64,000 bases of DNA. It comes from Bradyrhizobium retamae. GTDB taxonomy: Bacteria; Pseudomonadota; Alphaproteobacteria; Rhizobiales; Xanthobacteraceae. This document shows, one piece after another, positions 24,758 to 35,463 of the stretch. A program made the position numbers and the translations under genes. Where the stretch lies: NCBI RefSeq assembly GCF_001440415.1, contig NZ_LLYA01000225.1, positions 124,001 to 188,000 on the forward strand, written 5' to 3'. The notes under the pieces were generated by a model that worked only from the letters and a program-made list of their open reading frames with translations, had not been told where the DNA came from and did no database searches. Each line of letters begins with the position of its first letter. Position 1 is the stretch's first letter.

Positions 24758-26128
24758 CTACCGCCGCACCGCGTTGCCTCCGACCACGACCTGCGCATAA
24801 CGTTGCGCGCCTTCGGCTGACAGGTCGGTCGTAATCGTGCGGGCGTGATCGAGCCCAACCACGGCGCCGCGCGGGGTTTCCGAAATCATGTTGTTGTTAA
24901 CCAGCGCTGTCCCGGCGCCTGGCAGCACCGATACGCCGACGCCGACGAAGGCGTTGCGGATCACGTTGCCTGATATCGCGACGTCGCGGAGATACTTGCC
25001 CCATCCGGCGATGATGCCGAACGACGGAGCATTCTCGATCACATTGCCTGTGACTGTGGAGTCCGCCTCGACATAGATGCCGATCCCGGCGTCGTCGTCG
25101 GGCGCAGTGCCGATCGGCCGCTTCGGCAGGAGATTGCGGATGATGTTGCCCTGGACGACGGCAATCCGTCCGCCCTCGTTGAAATTGCACACGGAGACGC
25201 CGACGGCGGCGCCATCCACCGTGTTGTTGGCGATCACAGCGCCTTCGAACGCAAATTCCGAATAGAGCGCGACCTCGCGGACATTGCTGACGCTGTTGTC
25301 CGTGATGTGAATATTCGACGCCGAATTGCCGCGCACCGCTGAATAGTCGCAATTCTTGATGCGGTTGCCGCGCACGATCACATTGCCGGCGCGGAAGGCA
25401 TTGATGGCGTTGCCATGCTGCCCGGAGCCGCCGGGGCCGGCCTTGATGTCCTCGATGCGGTTATCGAGGACGAGGGTGCCGTCGTCGCCAATCGCGGTGC
25501 GCAGGATTTCGATGCCGTTGTCATTGGTATCGGTGATGGTGTTGCGCGCCACGATCAGGCCGAGCGCGTCGAAGGATACGACGGCGGTCGTCGCGATTTT
25601 CGTGAAGACGTTACCGGAAATATCGCCCGAGACCTGTTCGAGCCAGATGCCGTTGCCGCCGCTGCCTGATATTTCGCAATCGGCGATCCGGACGTCGCGA
25701 CCGCCGAGGCAGTGCACCAGGCCGCGGCGCGTCGGCAGCGGAATGCGACCGCCATCGAAGGTGATGCCCGTCAGACCGACGCTGTTGGCGCCTTCGCTCT
25801 GCAGCATCGAGGCGCCGCCGGTGAACACCAGCTTGGTCGCGCCGCGGACGCCGACCAGTTGCGTGCCGTTCGAAAGGTGCAGCATGCCGGTGCGATAGAT
25901 CCCCGGTGGCAGCGCCAGCGGCACCTGCACGCGTGCAGCCTCGTCGATCGCGCGTTGCAGTTTTGCGGTCTGATCGTCGGGGCTGCCGGGGCGGACGCCA
26001 TACTGCGTGACGTCGCGGCCGAGCGTGGAGGTAAGGGGCGCTGCGCGCGCAGCGTCAGGCGACATCGCCAGCGCACCGGCTGCACCGGCGGCGGACGCTC
26101 CAATGAGATGGCGGCGGTTCATGTCCAT
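24758..26128 (-). CDS. Tat-exported right-handed beta-helix repeat protein (TIGR03808-like)
   Basis: 456 residues. A Tat signal, MDMNRRHLIGASAAGAAGA with RR at residues 5-6, leads to a long parallel beta-helix: repeats of about 22-23 residues such as NVIVRGNRIKNCDYSAVRG, NIHITDNSVSNVREVALYS and GAVIANNTVDGAAVGVSVC. This fold is used by pectate lyases and alginate epimerases (AlgG) on polysaccharides. The start of the helix, DVTQYGVRPGSPDDQTAKLQRAIDEA, matches the pectate-lyase-3-type entry. No catalytic residues could be assigned. The family TIGR03808 is defined as Tat-translocated repeat proteins of unknown role in Rhizobiales, consistent with the length and layout. Confidence 0.78.
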   Translation of the reverse strand: MDMNRRHLIGASAAGAAGALAMSPDAARAAPLTSTLGRDVTQYGVRPGSPDDQTAKLQRAIDEAARVQVPLALPPGIYRTGMLHLSNGTQLVGVRGATKLVFTGGASMLQSEGANSVGLTGITFDGGRIPLPTRRGLVHCLGGRDVRIADCEISGSGGNGIWLEQVSGDISGNVFTKIATTAVVSFDALGLIVARNTITDTNDNGIEILRTAIGDDGTLVLDNRIEDIKAGPGGSGQHGNAINAFRAGNVIVRGNRIKNCDYSAVRGNSASNIHITDNSVSNVREVALYSEFAFEGAVIANNTVDGAAVGVSVCNFNEGGRIAVVQGNIIRNLLPKRPIGTAPDDDAGIGIYVEADSTVTGNVIENAPSFGIIAGWGKYLRDVAISGNVIRNAFVGVGVSVLPGAGTALVNNNMISETPRGAVVGLDHARTITTDLSAEGAQRYAQVVVGGNAVRR

Positions 26129-26267
26129 GGCTGATGACCCTAGCGCGATGCAGTCGTGTCATTCGCGTTTCATAGGTATCGCGAAGGGCGGCTAGGCATG
26201 GTGAACACCGCGAAGAAAGCCGACGATTGTTCGGGGTAGGGTTAATGTTGGGTGCGGCCAAAATTCC

Positions 26268-26354
26268 TAGGGTGGGGCAAAGGCGCGCTAGCGCCGTGCC
26301 CACCATTGGATCCGCGGGGAATGATGGTGGGCACGCTGCGCTTTGCCTACCCTG
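26268..26354. repeat. BIME-like composite palindrome, second copy
   Basis: TAGGGTGGGGCAAAG at the left edge and CTTTGCCTACCCTG at the right (26341-26354), with inner GTGCCCACCAT and ATGGTGGGCAC arms. Read on the minus strand it aligns with the element at 14642-14733 over nearly its whole length, differing mainly in the spacer. It ends 5 bases from the pcp stop codon. Confidence 0.75.
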
Positions 26355-26359
26355 CGAAA

Positions 26360-27004
26360 TTACGCAGCCCGCCGCGCCAGCCGCACCATCTCCATGAGCA
26401 TCGCTTCGCCGGCATCGACCAGCTCTTCCAGCGTGATGCGCGGAAAACCTTTTCGTCTGACCGCGCCGCTGCGCGCCAGCGGCGGGATGTGAATGAAGGC
26501 GGCGAGGCGTGGGCCGTCGCCGGCATCCACGGCTTCAATCGCGCGCCAGCTCAGGAAATTGCAGAGATAGCTTCCGGCGTCGCGCGAGGCGCGGGCATCG
26601 AGGCCCGTGGCCTTGGCCGCATGCAGTAGTTTGGCCGTGTGCGGACCGAGCCTTTGGGCATCGGCGCCATCGGCGATCGATCCCTTGCGCGCGCGGGTTT
26701 GCGCGGCGTCGGGCCAGAGCATGGTGACGGCATTACGGGCGCGGGTTTCGATCCGCAGATGCGACGTGCGAGAAGCGAGGCCGAACATCAACAGCGCATG
26801 CGGCCGGTGCTTTTGCAGCGCCAGCGGCAATTCACGATCGACCGCGTTGTAGGTGACGGGAAAGATGTGGCTGCACAGTTCAACTTCGGCAAAGGCCGGA
26901 CGACGCAGCCGCGTCAGCCGCGCCACCAGCGGCTGCGTCGGATTGTAGGGCGCGCCGGGAAACGGGCCGAAGCCGGTGATGAGAATGCGAAGCTTGTCGC
27001 TCAT
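26360..27004 (-). CDS. pcp: Pyroglutamyl-peptidase I (peptidase C15)
   Basis: 214 residues from the ATG at 27004. The enzyme removes N-terminal pyroglutamate from peptides in the cytosol. Seen: ILITGFGPFPGAPYNPTQPL (family signature), IETRARN with the catalytic Glu, DAGSYLCNFLSW with the nucleophile Cys, and AAFIHIPPL with the catalytic His, so the triad is complete. Length equals the usual 210-220. Its ATG overlaps the meaB stop by 4 bases (ATGA), so it is co-translated with meaB. No metabolic reason for that pairing is known to me. Confidence 0.88.
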   Translation of the reverse strand: MSDKLRILITGFGPFPGAPYNPTQPLVARLTRLRRPAFAEVELCSHIFPVTYNAVDRELPLALQKHRPHALLMFGLASRTSHLRIETRARNAVTMLWPDAAQTRARKGSIADGADAQRLGPHTAKLLHAAKATGLDARASRDAGSYLCNFLSWRAIEAVDAGDGPRLAAFIHIPPLARSGAVRRKGFPRITLEELVDAGEAMLMEMVRLARRAA

Positions 27005-27993
27005 CGCATCCACTCCGCGATCTGCTCGGCGGCGACCGCCGGCGTGATGCGGCCGTCGGCGACCTCGGCCTCGGTCTTCTTCACTTTGGCGCGGATCGTG
27101 GCATCGGAGCGCAGCCGCGCCATCATGCGCTGCTCCAGCATCGACCACATCCATTTCACCTGCTGCTCGCGCCGCCGGCCTGCGAACTCGCCCGAGGCGT
27201 TCATGGCGGTGCGGTGATCCAAAATCTTCTGCCACAGCGTGTCCATGCCCATACCGGTCAGCGCCGAATAGGTCACGACCGGCGGATGCCAATGCTCCGA
27301 GCGGGGACTGAGAATATGCAGCGCGCTGCGATACTCGGCCGCCGCCAGATTGGCGCGCTTGACGTTGTCGCCATCGGCCTTGTTGATCGCGATCATGTCG
27401 GCGAGTTCCACCAACCCCTTCTTGATGCCCTGCAATTCGTCACCGGCGCCGGGCAGCATCAGGGCGAGAAAGAAATCGGTCATGTCGCAGACTGCGGTTT
27501 CGGACTGGCCGATGCCGACGGTCTCGACCAGCACCACGTCGAAGCCGGCCGCCTCGCAGAGCAGCATCGCCTCGCGGGTTTTTGCGGCGACGCCGCCGAG
27601 CGTACCGGACGAGGGCGAGGGCCGGACGAAGGCGGCTTCGGAATTGGCCAGCCGCGCCATCCGCGTCTTGTCGCCAAGAATCGAGCCGCCGGTGCGGGCC
27701 GAGGAGGGGTCCACCGCGAGCACCGCGACCTTGTGGCCGCGCTCGATCAGGAACATGCCGAGCGCATCGATGGTGGTGGATTTGCCGACGCCGGGCGAGC
27801 CGGTAATGCCGACCCGCACCGCCTTGCCCGTGTCGGGCAACAGCGCCTGCACCAGATCGCGTGCCGCGGCCTGGTGGTCGGAACGCCTGCTTTCGATCAG
27901 GGTAATCGCACGCGCCAGCGCCGCGCGGTGGCCGGAGCGGAGTTCTTTGGCGAGTTTCCCGACATCGGGGGAAGGATTCTTCGGCAGGGTCAT
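27001..27993 (-). CDS. meaB: Methylmalonyl-CoA mutase-associated GTPase MeaB
   Basis: 330 residues. MeaB is a G3E-type GTPase that guards loading and repair of adenosylcobalamin in methylmalonyl-CoA mutase. Seen: RVGITGSPGVGKSTTIDALG (P-loop), AVLAVDPSSARTGGSILGDKTRM (switch region), VVLVETVGIGQSE (G3), and MIAINKADGDN (NKxD). The C-terminal helix MWSMLEQRMMARLRSDATIRAKVKKTEAEV is the dimerisation arm. The mutase genes lie 5-9 kb upstream on the same strand. The gene begins 48 bases after tctA, and pcp overlaps its end. Confidence 0.95.
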   Translation of the reverse strand: MTLPKNPSPDVGKLAKELRSGHRAALARAITLIESRRSDHQAAARDLVQALLPDTGKAVRVGITGSPGVGKSTTIDALGMFLIERGHKVAVLAVDPSSARTGGSILGDKTRMARLANSEAAFVRPSPSSGTLGGVAAKTREAMLLCEAAGFDVVLVETVGIGQSETAVCDMTDFFLALMLPGAGDELQGIKKGLVELADMIAINKADGDNVKRANLAAAEYRSALHILSPRSEHWHPPVVTYSALTGMGMDTLWQKILDHRTAMNASGEFAGRRREQQVKWMWSMLEQRMMARLRSDATIRAKVKKTEAEVADGRITPAVAAEQIAEWMR

Positions 27994-28041
27994 GACTTGG
28001 TTTACAACGCCCGCGCCGTGCAGGCGAGGGGGCCCAGTCCT

Positions 28042-29553
28042 TCAGCGCGCCGACGTGGCAGGGACGGGGCTGCGTTTGAGCTTCCGCCATACCCAGACCA
28101 GCACCGGCCAGATCAGCGCGCCGATCGCCATGGCGGCGAGGATCGCGGCGATCGGCCGCTCGAAGAACGGCAACACGCTGCCATCGGATTTGATCAGCGA
28201 AGTGACGAAACTCTGCTCGATCATGGTGCCCATGACGATGCCGAGCACCATCGCGGCGACCGGGTAGCCGTTCTCCTCCATGACATAGCCGATGACCCCG
28301 AAGGTCGCGACGATAACCACGCCGAATATGTTGTTGCCGATGGCGAACGAGCCGACCGCGCAGCACAGCATGATTACAGGCATCACGGTTGCGCGCGGCG
28401 CGCGCAGCACGTGGCTTGCGAGCCGGATCATGATGATGCCGAGCGGAATCATGATGATGTTGGCGATGATGAACATGAGGTAGATCGCATACATGCTCGA
28501 CGCTTTTTCGGTGAACAGCGTCGGGCCGGGATTGAGGCCCTTCATGTAGAGCACGCCGATCGCGATGGCCGCGATGGTGTCGCCGGGAATGCCGAACAGC
28601 AGCGAAGGCACCCAGCCCGAGGCGATGCTGGCATTGTTGCTGGCGCCGGCTTCGACCAGGCCCTCGACGTGGCCGGTTCCGAACTTCTCAGGTTCTTTCG
28701 AAAAACGCTTGGACATGGCGTAGCTGACCCAGGCGGCCATGTCGGCGCCGGCGCCCGGCAGCACGCCGATGATGATGCCGACGATGTTCCCGCGCGTCAT
28801 CTGCCAGTTGTACTTTTTGGTGAGCTTCCATTGGCCCGCCAAGATGCTTCCGAACCTGCGCCGCGGGATTGGCGGCGGCTCGGGCGTGAGCATCGCGCGC
28901 ATGACCTGCGCCACCGCGAATACGCCGACCAGCGCCGGGATCGGTTCGATGCCGCCAAACAGGTTGGTCATCCCAAACGTGAAGCGCGGCACGCCGCCGG
29001 GGTTTTCGATACCGATGCAGGCGACGAGCAGACCGATGAACATGCTGGCGATCGCCTTCACCGGGGAAGACCGCGCGACCAGCGTGGCGCACATCAGGCC
29101 GAGGAAAGCGAGCCAGAAATATTCGAAAGTCGAGAACGACAGCGCTATTTCGGCCAGCGGCGGCGCGAGGATCATCAGCGACAGCGTGCCTGCGATGCCG
29201 CCCACGGCGGAGAACCAAACGCCGGCGCCGAGCGCAAGCTCGGCCTCGCCCTTGCGCGTCATCGCATAGGCTTCGTCTGCGTAAGCCGCCGAGGCGGGCG
29301 TGCCGGGAATGCGCAGCAGCGCGCCGGGGATGTCACCGGCGAAGATCGCCATCGTGGATGCGGCGACGATGGTGGCGATCGCGGCGATCGGCGACAGATA
29401 GAAGGTGACGGGGACCAGCAGCGCGGTCGCCATGGTCGCGGACAGCCCGGGCAGCGATCCGATGACGAGGCCATAGACCGATGCCGCGAAGATGGCGATG
29501 ATGACTTCCCAGGTGGTGATGAGCGCGAAGGCTTGCGTCAGGGTATTGAGCAT
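28042..29553 (-). CDS. tctA: Tripartite tricarboxylate transporter large permease TctA
   Basis: 503 residues, about 11-12 membrane helices. TctA is the large membrane subunit of a secondary importer for tricarboxylates or other organic acids. Typical sequence: YGLVIGSLPGLSATMATALLVPVTFYL, DIPGALLRIPGTPASAAYADEAYAM and GVLPGAGADMAAWVSYAMSKRFSKEPEKFGTGHVEGLVEAGASNNA (the second signature). It begins 3 bases after tctB, with tctC ahead of that, giving the order tctC-tctB-tctA. The ligand is set by TctC and cannot be read here. Confidence 0.95.
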   Translation of the reverse strand: MLNTLTQAFALITTWEVIIAIFAASVYGLVIGSLPGLSATMATALLVPVTFYLSPIAAIATIVAASTMAIFAGDIPGALLRIPGTPASAAYADEAYAMTRKGEAELALGAGVWFSAVGGIAGTLSLMILAPPLAEIALSFSTFEYFWLAFLGLMCATLVARSSPVKAIASMFIGLLVACIGIENPGGVPRFTFGMTNLFGGIEPIPALVGVFAVAQVMRAMLTPEPPPIPRRRFGSILAGQWKLTKKYNWQMTRGNIVGIIIGVLPGAGADMAAWVSYAMSKRFSKEPEKFGTGHVEGLVEAGASNNASIASGWVPSLLFGIPGDTIAAIAIGVLYMKGLNPGPTLFTEKASSMYAIYLMFIIANIIMIPLGIIMIRLASHVLRAPRATVMPVIMLCCAVGSFAIGNNIFGVVIVATFGVIGYVMEENGYPVAAMVLGIVMGTMIEQSFVTSLIKSDGSVLPFFERPIAAILAAMAIGALIWPVLVWVWRKLKRSPVPATSAR

Positions 29554-29556
29554 CGA

Positions 29557-30042
29557 TCACCAGGGCATCGGCAAAACGCCGGGCGGCAGCGGCACGCGCA
29601 GCAATTTTGAGAAAATCAGGTGGATGCCGATCGGCGCAAGCAGCGCGAGCGGCAGTGCAACCTTCCAGCGGGCGCCGAGCGCGGTCGAGGTCACGTAGAC
29701 GATCATCGCCGCCGTGAGGATGAAGCCGAGCCGGTCGGCGATCGCCACGTAGAACAGCAAAAGCGCCGGCGGGAGCAGGACACGCAGGCCGTAGAGCTTT
29801 CCGGTGGGCGGCTGCGGCTGGCCGCCCTCGACCGGAATGAGGTGCTCTTCCTCTTCAAAGCTGCGGCCGATCCCGAATGCAATCGCGAGCCCGCAAAGGG
29901 CCAGGCCCGTTCCGATCACCAGCGGGAAGACGTTGGGCCCGACCGGCTGGCCGGGCACCGGCGGCAGTTGCCAGCCGCCATAGGCGGCGGCTGCGCCGAG
30001 GCCAACGAGAAACAGACCCGTGACGCGATCGGGTAGACGCAT
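29557..30042 (-). CDS. tctB: Tripartite tricarboxylate transporter small permease TctB
   Basis: 161 residues with four membrane helices: VTGLFLVGLGAAAAYGG, FPLVIGTGLALCGLAIAFGIG, LLPPALLLFYVAIADRLGFILTAAMIVYVT and VALPLALLAPIGIHLIFS. The sequence VGPNVFPLVIGTGL is the usual TctB N-terminal signature. A short cytosolic loop with EEEEHLIPVEGGQPQPP separates helices 2 and 3. It sits 42 bases after tctC and 3 bases before tctA. Confidence 0.9.
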   Translation of the reverse strand: MRLPDRVTGLFLVGLGAAAAYGGWQLPPVPGQPVGPNVFPLVIGTGLALCGLAIAFGIGRSFEEEEHLIPVEGGQPQPPTGKLYGLRVLLPPALLLFYVAIADRLGFILTAAMIVYVTSTALGARWKVALPLALLAPIGIHLIFSKLLRVPLPPGVLPMPW

Positions 30043-30084
30043 GAACTGGCTCCGCGGATATCGGGCGATGTCAGCCGATCAAGA

Positions 30085-31080
30085 TCAGGCCTTGGAGAGA
30101 CCGGCGGCCTTCATCGCCACGCCCATCTGGGCGTCGCCTTTTTCCATGAAGGCGGCGAACTGGGCCGCATCGCCCCACACCGTTCCAAAGCCGCGATTGC
30201 TCATGAAATCCTTGAACTCCTTGGAGTCGTAGACCTTCTTCAGCGACGCGGTGAGTTTCGTCGCCACCTCGGCGGGCAGGCCCTTGGGACCGGCAATGCC
30301 GCGCCAGGCGCCGGTCGAATAATCGATGCCCATGGCTTCCTTCAGCGTCGGCACATCGGGGAATGCAGGGTTGCGCGCCGTAGCCATGACGGCGAGGCTG
30401 CGCGCCTTGCCGGCCTCGATGATCGCGCGGGCTTCCGGCACCGAGCAGGTGGTGAGGTCGAGACCTCCGGCAGCCAGATCCTGCATCGCGGGTGCGGCGC
30501 CGTTCGACGGCACCCAGGCCACGTGATTGGGGGCAAGTCCCATCGCCTGCATCCAGCCAACCAGTGCGAGATGCCAAATGCCGCCCTGGCCAGTGCCGGA
30601 GGCCTTGAACTTGCCGGCGGGAGCGGCCTTGATCGCATCCGCCAGTTCCTTCACGGTCTTGTAGGGCGAGGTGGAACTGACCTGGATGCCGGGCGGATCC
30701 TCGTTCATCAGCGCCAGCGGCGTGTAGCTCTTGGGCGCCAGTTCGGTGAGCCCCTGCCAGTGCATCATCGAGATTTCCACCGTCAGCATGCCGATGGTGT
30801 AGCCGTCGGGCTGTGCGGTCGCGATCGCGGAATGGCCGACAACGCCGGAGCCGCCGGTGCGGTTGACCACGTTGAACGGTTGGCCGAGATCCTTTTCCAA
30901 CAGCGCCGCGACAATGCGCGCGGTCGCGTCAGTGCCGCCGCCGGCGCCCCAGGGCACGATCACGGTCACCGGCCGGGACGGATAGGCCTGCGCCAAAGCC
31001 GGCTTGAAACCAAAGCCCGCGACAGCCGCAGCAGCAGCGGATGAAGCCGCGAAGGCGCGGCGCGTGATCTTTTTGGACAT
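30085..31080 (-). CDS. tctC: TctC-type substrate-binding protein (Bug family)
   Basis: 331 residues. An N-terminal twin-arginine-type signal, SKKITRRAFAASSAAAAAVAGFG, indicates export. The mature part begins YPSRPVTVIVPWGAGGGTDATARIVAALLEKDLGQPFNVVNRTGGSGVVGHSAIA, a strong Bug/TctC signature, and has DVPTLKEAMGIDYSTGAWRGI, the usual hinge region. This subunit captures the ligand in the periplasm and delivers it to TctAB. In this family ligands include citrate, glutamate, nicotinate and aromatic acids; none is indicated here. Confidence 0.94.
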   Translation of the reverse strand: MSKKITRRAFAASSAAAAAVAGFGFKPALAQAYPSRPVTVIVPWGAGGGTDATARIVAALLEKDLGQPFNVVNRTGGSGVVGHSAIATAQPDGYTIGMLTVEISMMHWQGLTELAPKSYTPLALMNEDPPGIQVSSTSPYKTVKELADAIKAAPAGKFKASGTGQGGIWHLALVGWMQAMGLAPNHVAWVPSNGAAPAMQDLAAGGLDLTTCSVPEARAIIEAGKARSLAVMATARNPAFPDVPTLKEAMGIDYSTGAWRGIAGPKGLPAEVATKLTASLKKVYDSKEFKDFMSNRGFGTVWGDAAQFAAFMEKGDAQMGVAMKAAGLSKA

Positions 31081-31301
31081 CGATGGTCCTCCCTGCGGCG
31101 TCCGTGATGCCGGGCGCTCTTGTGATGCGACATTCTAGGCGGCTTTGCGTTGTGGTCGCAAGGCATTGGCGAACGATGGGGATCACCGCCGCCGGGTGGC
31201 ATCTCGCCACATCCGGAAATCGGGTGGCGGCGATCGGGCCACCTGAAATAGGTATCCATCTGCGGCCAGTCATCGAGCCGCGCTCGATTGCGGAGAGAAC
31301 C

Positions 31302-31772
31302 ATGACGACAGCCTATTACAGCACCGTGCTGAACCATCCCCTAAAAACCGTGTGGACCTTGATCCGCGATTTCAACAACTATCCGGCCTATATCGACGGC
31401 GTTACCGAAAGCGTGATCGAGGATAATAAGGGCGGCGACGAAGTCGGCGCCATCAGGCGCTTCTGCTACCTCGGCAACTGGATCAGGCAGCGGCTCGCGG
31501 ACCATTCCGACCAGGCGCACTCACTGACCTATGCGGGCATTGATCCGTTTCCATTTCCGTCCGAGTCGCAGTCCGACGTTCCAGCGCCGACGCGTTATGA
31601 GGGGACGATGCATCTGATTCCGATCGTCGAAGGCAACCGAACCTTCATCGAATGGTCCGTGAAGCTCGACACTGCGCCACAGGACGAGGATCGTTGGCGC
31701 GCGCTGTTCCAGTCCTGGATTCCGGACTGGGCCCATTCGCTCGAGCGAGCGCTAGGCCGCCGTGCTGCTTGA
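31302..31772 (+). CDS. SRPBCC (START-like) superfamily protein
   Basis: 156 residues from the ATG at 31302, preceded by GGAGAG; an upstream in-frame extension has noncoding composition. A polyketide-cyclase/dehydrase-like fold is indicated by YYSTVLNHPLKTVWTLIRDFNNYPAYIDG, EVGAIRRFCYLG and the central strand TFIEWSVKLDTAP. Such proteins bind hydrophobic ligands; no catalytic site is evident. It is divergent from the tctCBA operon, with its start about 220 bases from that of tctC, and convergent with the DUF3298 gene. Confidence 0.78.
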   Translation: MTTAYYSTVLNHPLKTVWTLIRDFNNYPAYIDGVTESVIEDNKGGDEVGAIRRFCYLGNWIRQRLADHSDQAHSLTYAGIDPFPFPSESQSDVPAPTRYEGTMHLIPIVEGNRTFIEWSVKLDTAPQDEDRWRALFQSWIPDWAHSLERALGRRAA

Positions 31773-31783
31773 CGGCGCGGCCA

Positions 31784-32557
31784 TCATTGTGGCCGGCCTT
31801 CGTCGTCTTTCGGTCGGGTTCCACCGAAAATTCTGACGCCCTCCGGCGTCAGATATGGCTTCAACGTCTCCCAGGGCACGAAGGCGACATACTCGCCTTC
31901 GGCATAGGAGCCGACGGCGTAAGGTGCGTAGTAAAAGTTCAGGCCGGAGCTCTTGCCTTCCTCGGTCGATGGCGCCAGTGCGACGGGCCCGATCTTGAGA
32001 AGCTTTGGTTCGATGCCCTCGATGGCGCTGGCGTCCGTGTCTTCCGCGCCGCGTTTCTTTTTCTCGGCCGTGAGAGAGGCAATGACGCCTTGCCGCATCG
32101 CTTTCATCGTCGGGCCGTTGTCAGCCGTTTCGGTGAAGAACGGACGGATGCTGATGCGCTTGCCCGCTGACTTGTCCCACAGGATCGTGTCGGACGAAGA
32201 GTTGGGATGCGCGCCGCCGGTATATTCGTAGTCGGCCCTGACGATGCTGACATAGCGGCCATCGACCACCGAGCGCGTGTCGTATTTCCGTTCATACGAC
32301 CACGCGTTGCGGAACAGGTCCGGGTCCTGCTTGCGTTCCTTGTCGGCATCGGCGCGGTTCTTCTGCGCCCACGCTTTTCCGTCCGCCAGGCAGTTCGCCG
32401 CCAGCGCCGGATCGGCCTTGATCTTCGCGTCGAGGGTGACGCTGGCCTCGAGCCATTTGGTCTTGATGGAAAAGTCCGGTTTGGGCTCGGCGGCGATGGC
32501 ACAGAGCGATGCGAGGCATGCAAGCGCGGCCGCAAGGGTCGCTCTGCTGGCCAACAT
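31784..32557 (-). CDS. Exported DUF3298/DUF4163-type protein
   Basis: 257 residues from the ATG at 32557 (a TTG at 32578 would add 7). The signal peptide is LASRATLAAALACLASLCAIAAEP. The conserved core has VSIVRADYEYTGGAHPNSSSDTILWD, the G-G-A-H-P-N motif of DUF3298 (the RsiV-like domain), and EYVAFVPWETLKPYLTPEG near the end. In RsiV this domain binds lysozyme, so inhibition or sensing of a wall-active enzyme is possible but not shown. It lies 55 bases downstream of mutB on the same strand. Confidence 0.8.
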   Translation of the reverse strand: MLASRATLAAALACLASLCAIAAEPKPDFSIKTKWLEASVTLDAKIKADPALAANCLADGKAWAQKNRADADKERKQDPDLFRNAWSYERKYDTRSVVDGRYVSIVRADYEYTGGAHPNSSSDTILWDKSAGKRISIRPFFTETADNGPTMKAMRQGVIASLTAEKKKRGAEDTDASAIEGIEPKLLKIGPVALAPSTEEGKSSGLNFYYAPYAVGSYAEGEYVAFVPWETLKPYLTPEGVRIFGGTRPKDDEGRPQ

Positions 32558-32612
32558 GACAGAGGCAGAATGGCGCAAGGGAAATCCTATCGAGCAGATA
32601 CCCGGCGGAGGG

Positions 32613-34765
<2,153 letters not shown>

Positions 34766-34769
<4 letters not shown>

Positions 34770-34942
34770 TCCTTGGCTTCCTCAAACTTGCGATTTCGTT
34801 CAATCAATCGCTGTACATTCTTCCTGTAGTCGGGATCATCCCGATAATCTTTCGAGAGACCGTCCGCTCCCTTTCCTACGAGCGAAGCGATCCATGCGAA
34901 GGGACTAAGTACCCATTCTGCCCATTCTAGTATTGGCTTCAT
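34766..34942 (-). CDS. Small protein coupled to mutB (58 residues)
   Basis: The frame from ATG at 34942 to TGA at 34766-34768 encodes 58 residues. It starts MKPILEWAEWVLSPFAWIAS, a Trp-rich amphipathic or membrane-touching helix, and continues with a charged helix (DYRDDPDYRKNVQRLIERN). Composition is that of a real protein, and the stop overlaps the mutB start as ATGA, a layout that usually reflects translational coupling. It lies 52 bases after the GFA gene. I do not recognise the family. It could be a mutase accessory peptide or simply a leader that feeds ribosomes to mutB. Confidence 0.6.
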
Positions 34943-34993
34943 CGCGGAATCTCGCTCAACAGTACCACAAGCGATCGGGATATTTGTTACCTC

Positions 34994-35461
34994 TCAATCA
35001 TGGTCCGGATGCTGGTGGCTGACGATGGTCGCCATCTTCTCCGGGCCGTAATTCTGCTGCGTGGTCTGGCTCGGCAAATTGGCGATGCCGACCACCCAGC
35101 CGAGCCGGGACTCGGTTCCATATTGCCGCGTCGGTATCACCAGGTCTGGGCGGTCGAACGCTCCGGTCATGATCTCGATCCGGGGGCCGCCGATCAGCCG
35201 GTAGGTCAGCGGCGTGCCGCAGGAGGAGCAGAAATCGCGCTCCGCGATGGAGGAGGATTGGAACGAGGCCGGCTTGCCGCGGGTCCAGGTGAAATGCTCA
35301 TGCTCGATATCGGCGAGGGAGGCGAAGGGCGCGCCCGATGCCTTCTGGCACATCCGGCAGTGGCAGATGCTGACCTTGGGCGGCACTTTCGACACCGCAA
35401 AGCGGATGGCGCCGCACTGGCAGCCGCCGGTCAGGACCGTTTTGTGGTTGCTTTCCGTCAT
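34994..35461 (-). CDS. GFA/CENP-V family zinc protein
   Basis: 155 residues from the ATG at 35461. The fold binds zinc through cysteines: GGCQCGAIRF, VSICHCRMCQKASG and FCSSCGTPLTYR are all present. The name giver, Gfa, was described as speeding up S-hydroxymethylglutathione formation, but most members are uncharacterised. It begins 2 bases after the mutA stop, so it is part of the mutase operon. A thiol-adduct or CoA-thioester role near the mutase would make sense but is inference. Confidence 0.88.
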   Translation of the reverse strand: MTESNHKTVLTGGCQCGAIRFAVSKVPPKVSICHCRMCQKASGAPFASLADIEHEHFTWTRGKPASFQSSSIAERDFCSSCGTPLTYRLIGGPRIEIMTGAFDRPDLVIPTRQYGTESRLGWVVGIANLPSQTTQQNYGPEKMATIVSHQHPDHD

Positions 35462-35463
35462 GC

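Noticed and set aside
27214..29610. Long plus-strand frame of nearly 800 codons over meaB and tctA
   Set aside because: It is antisense to two well-recognised genes. Its translation is dominated by Arg, His, Asp and Gln with no family-like motif, as expected for the shadow of GC-rich coding DNA.
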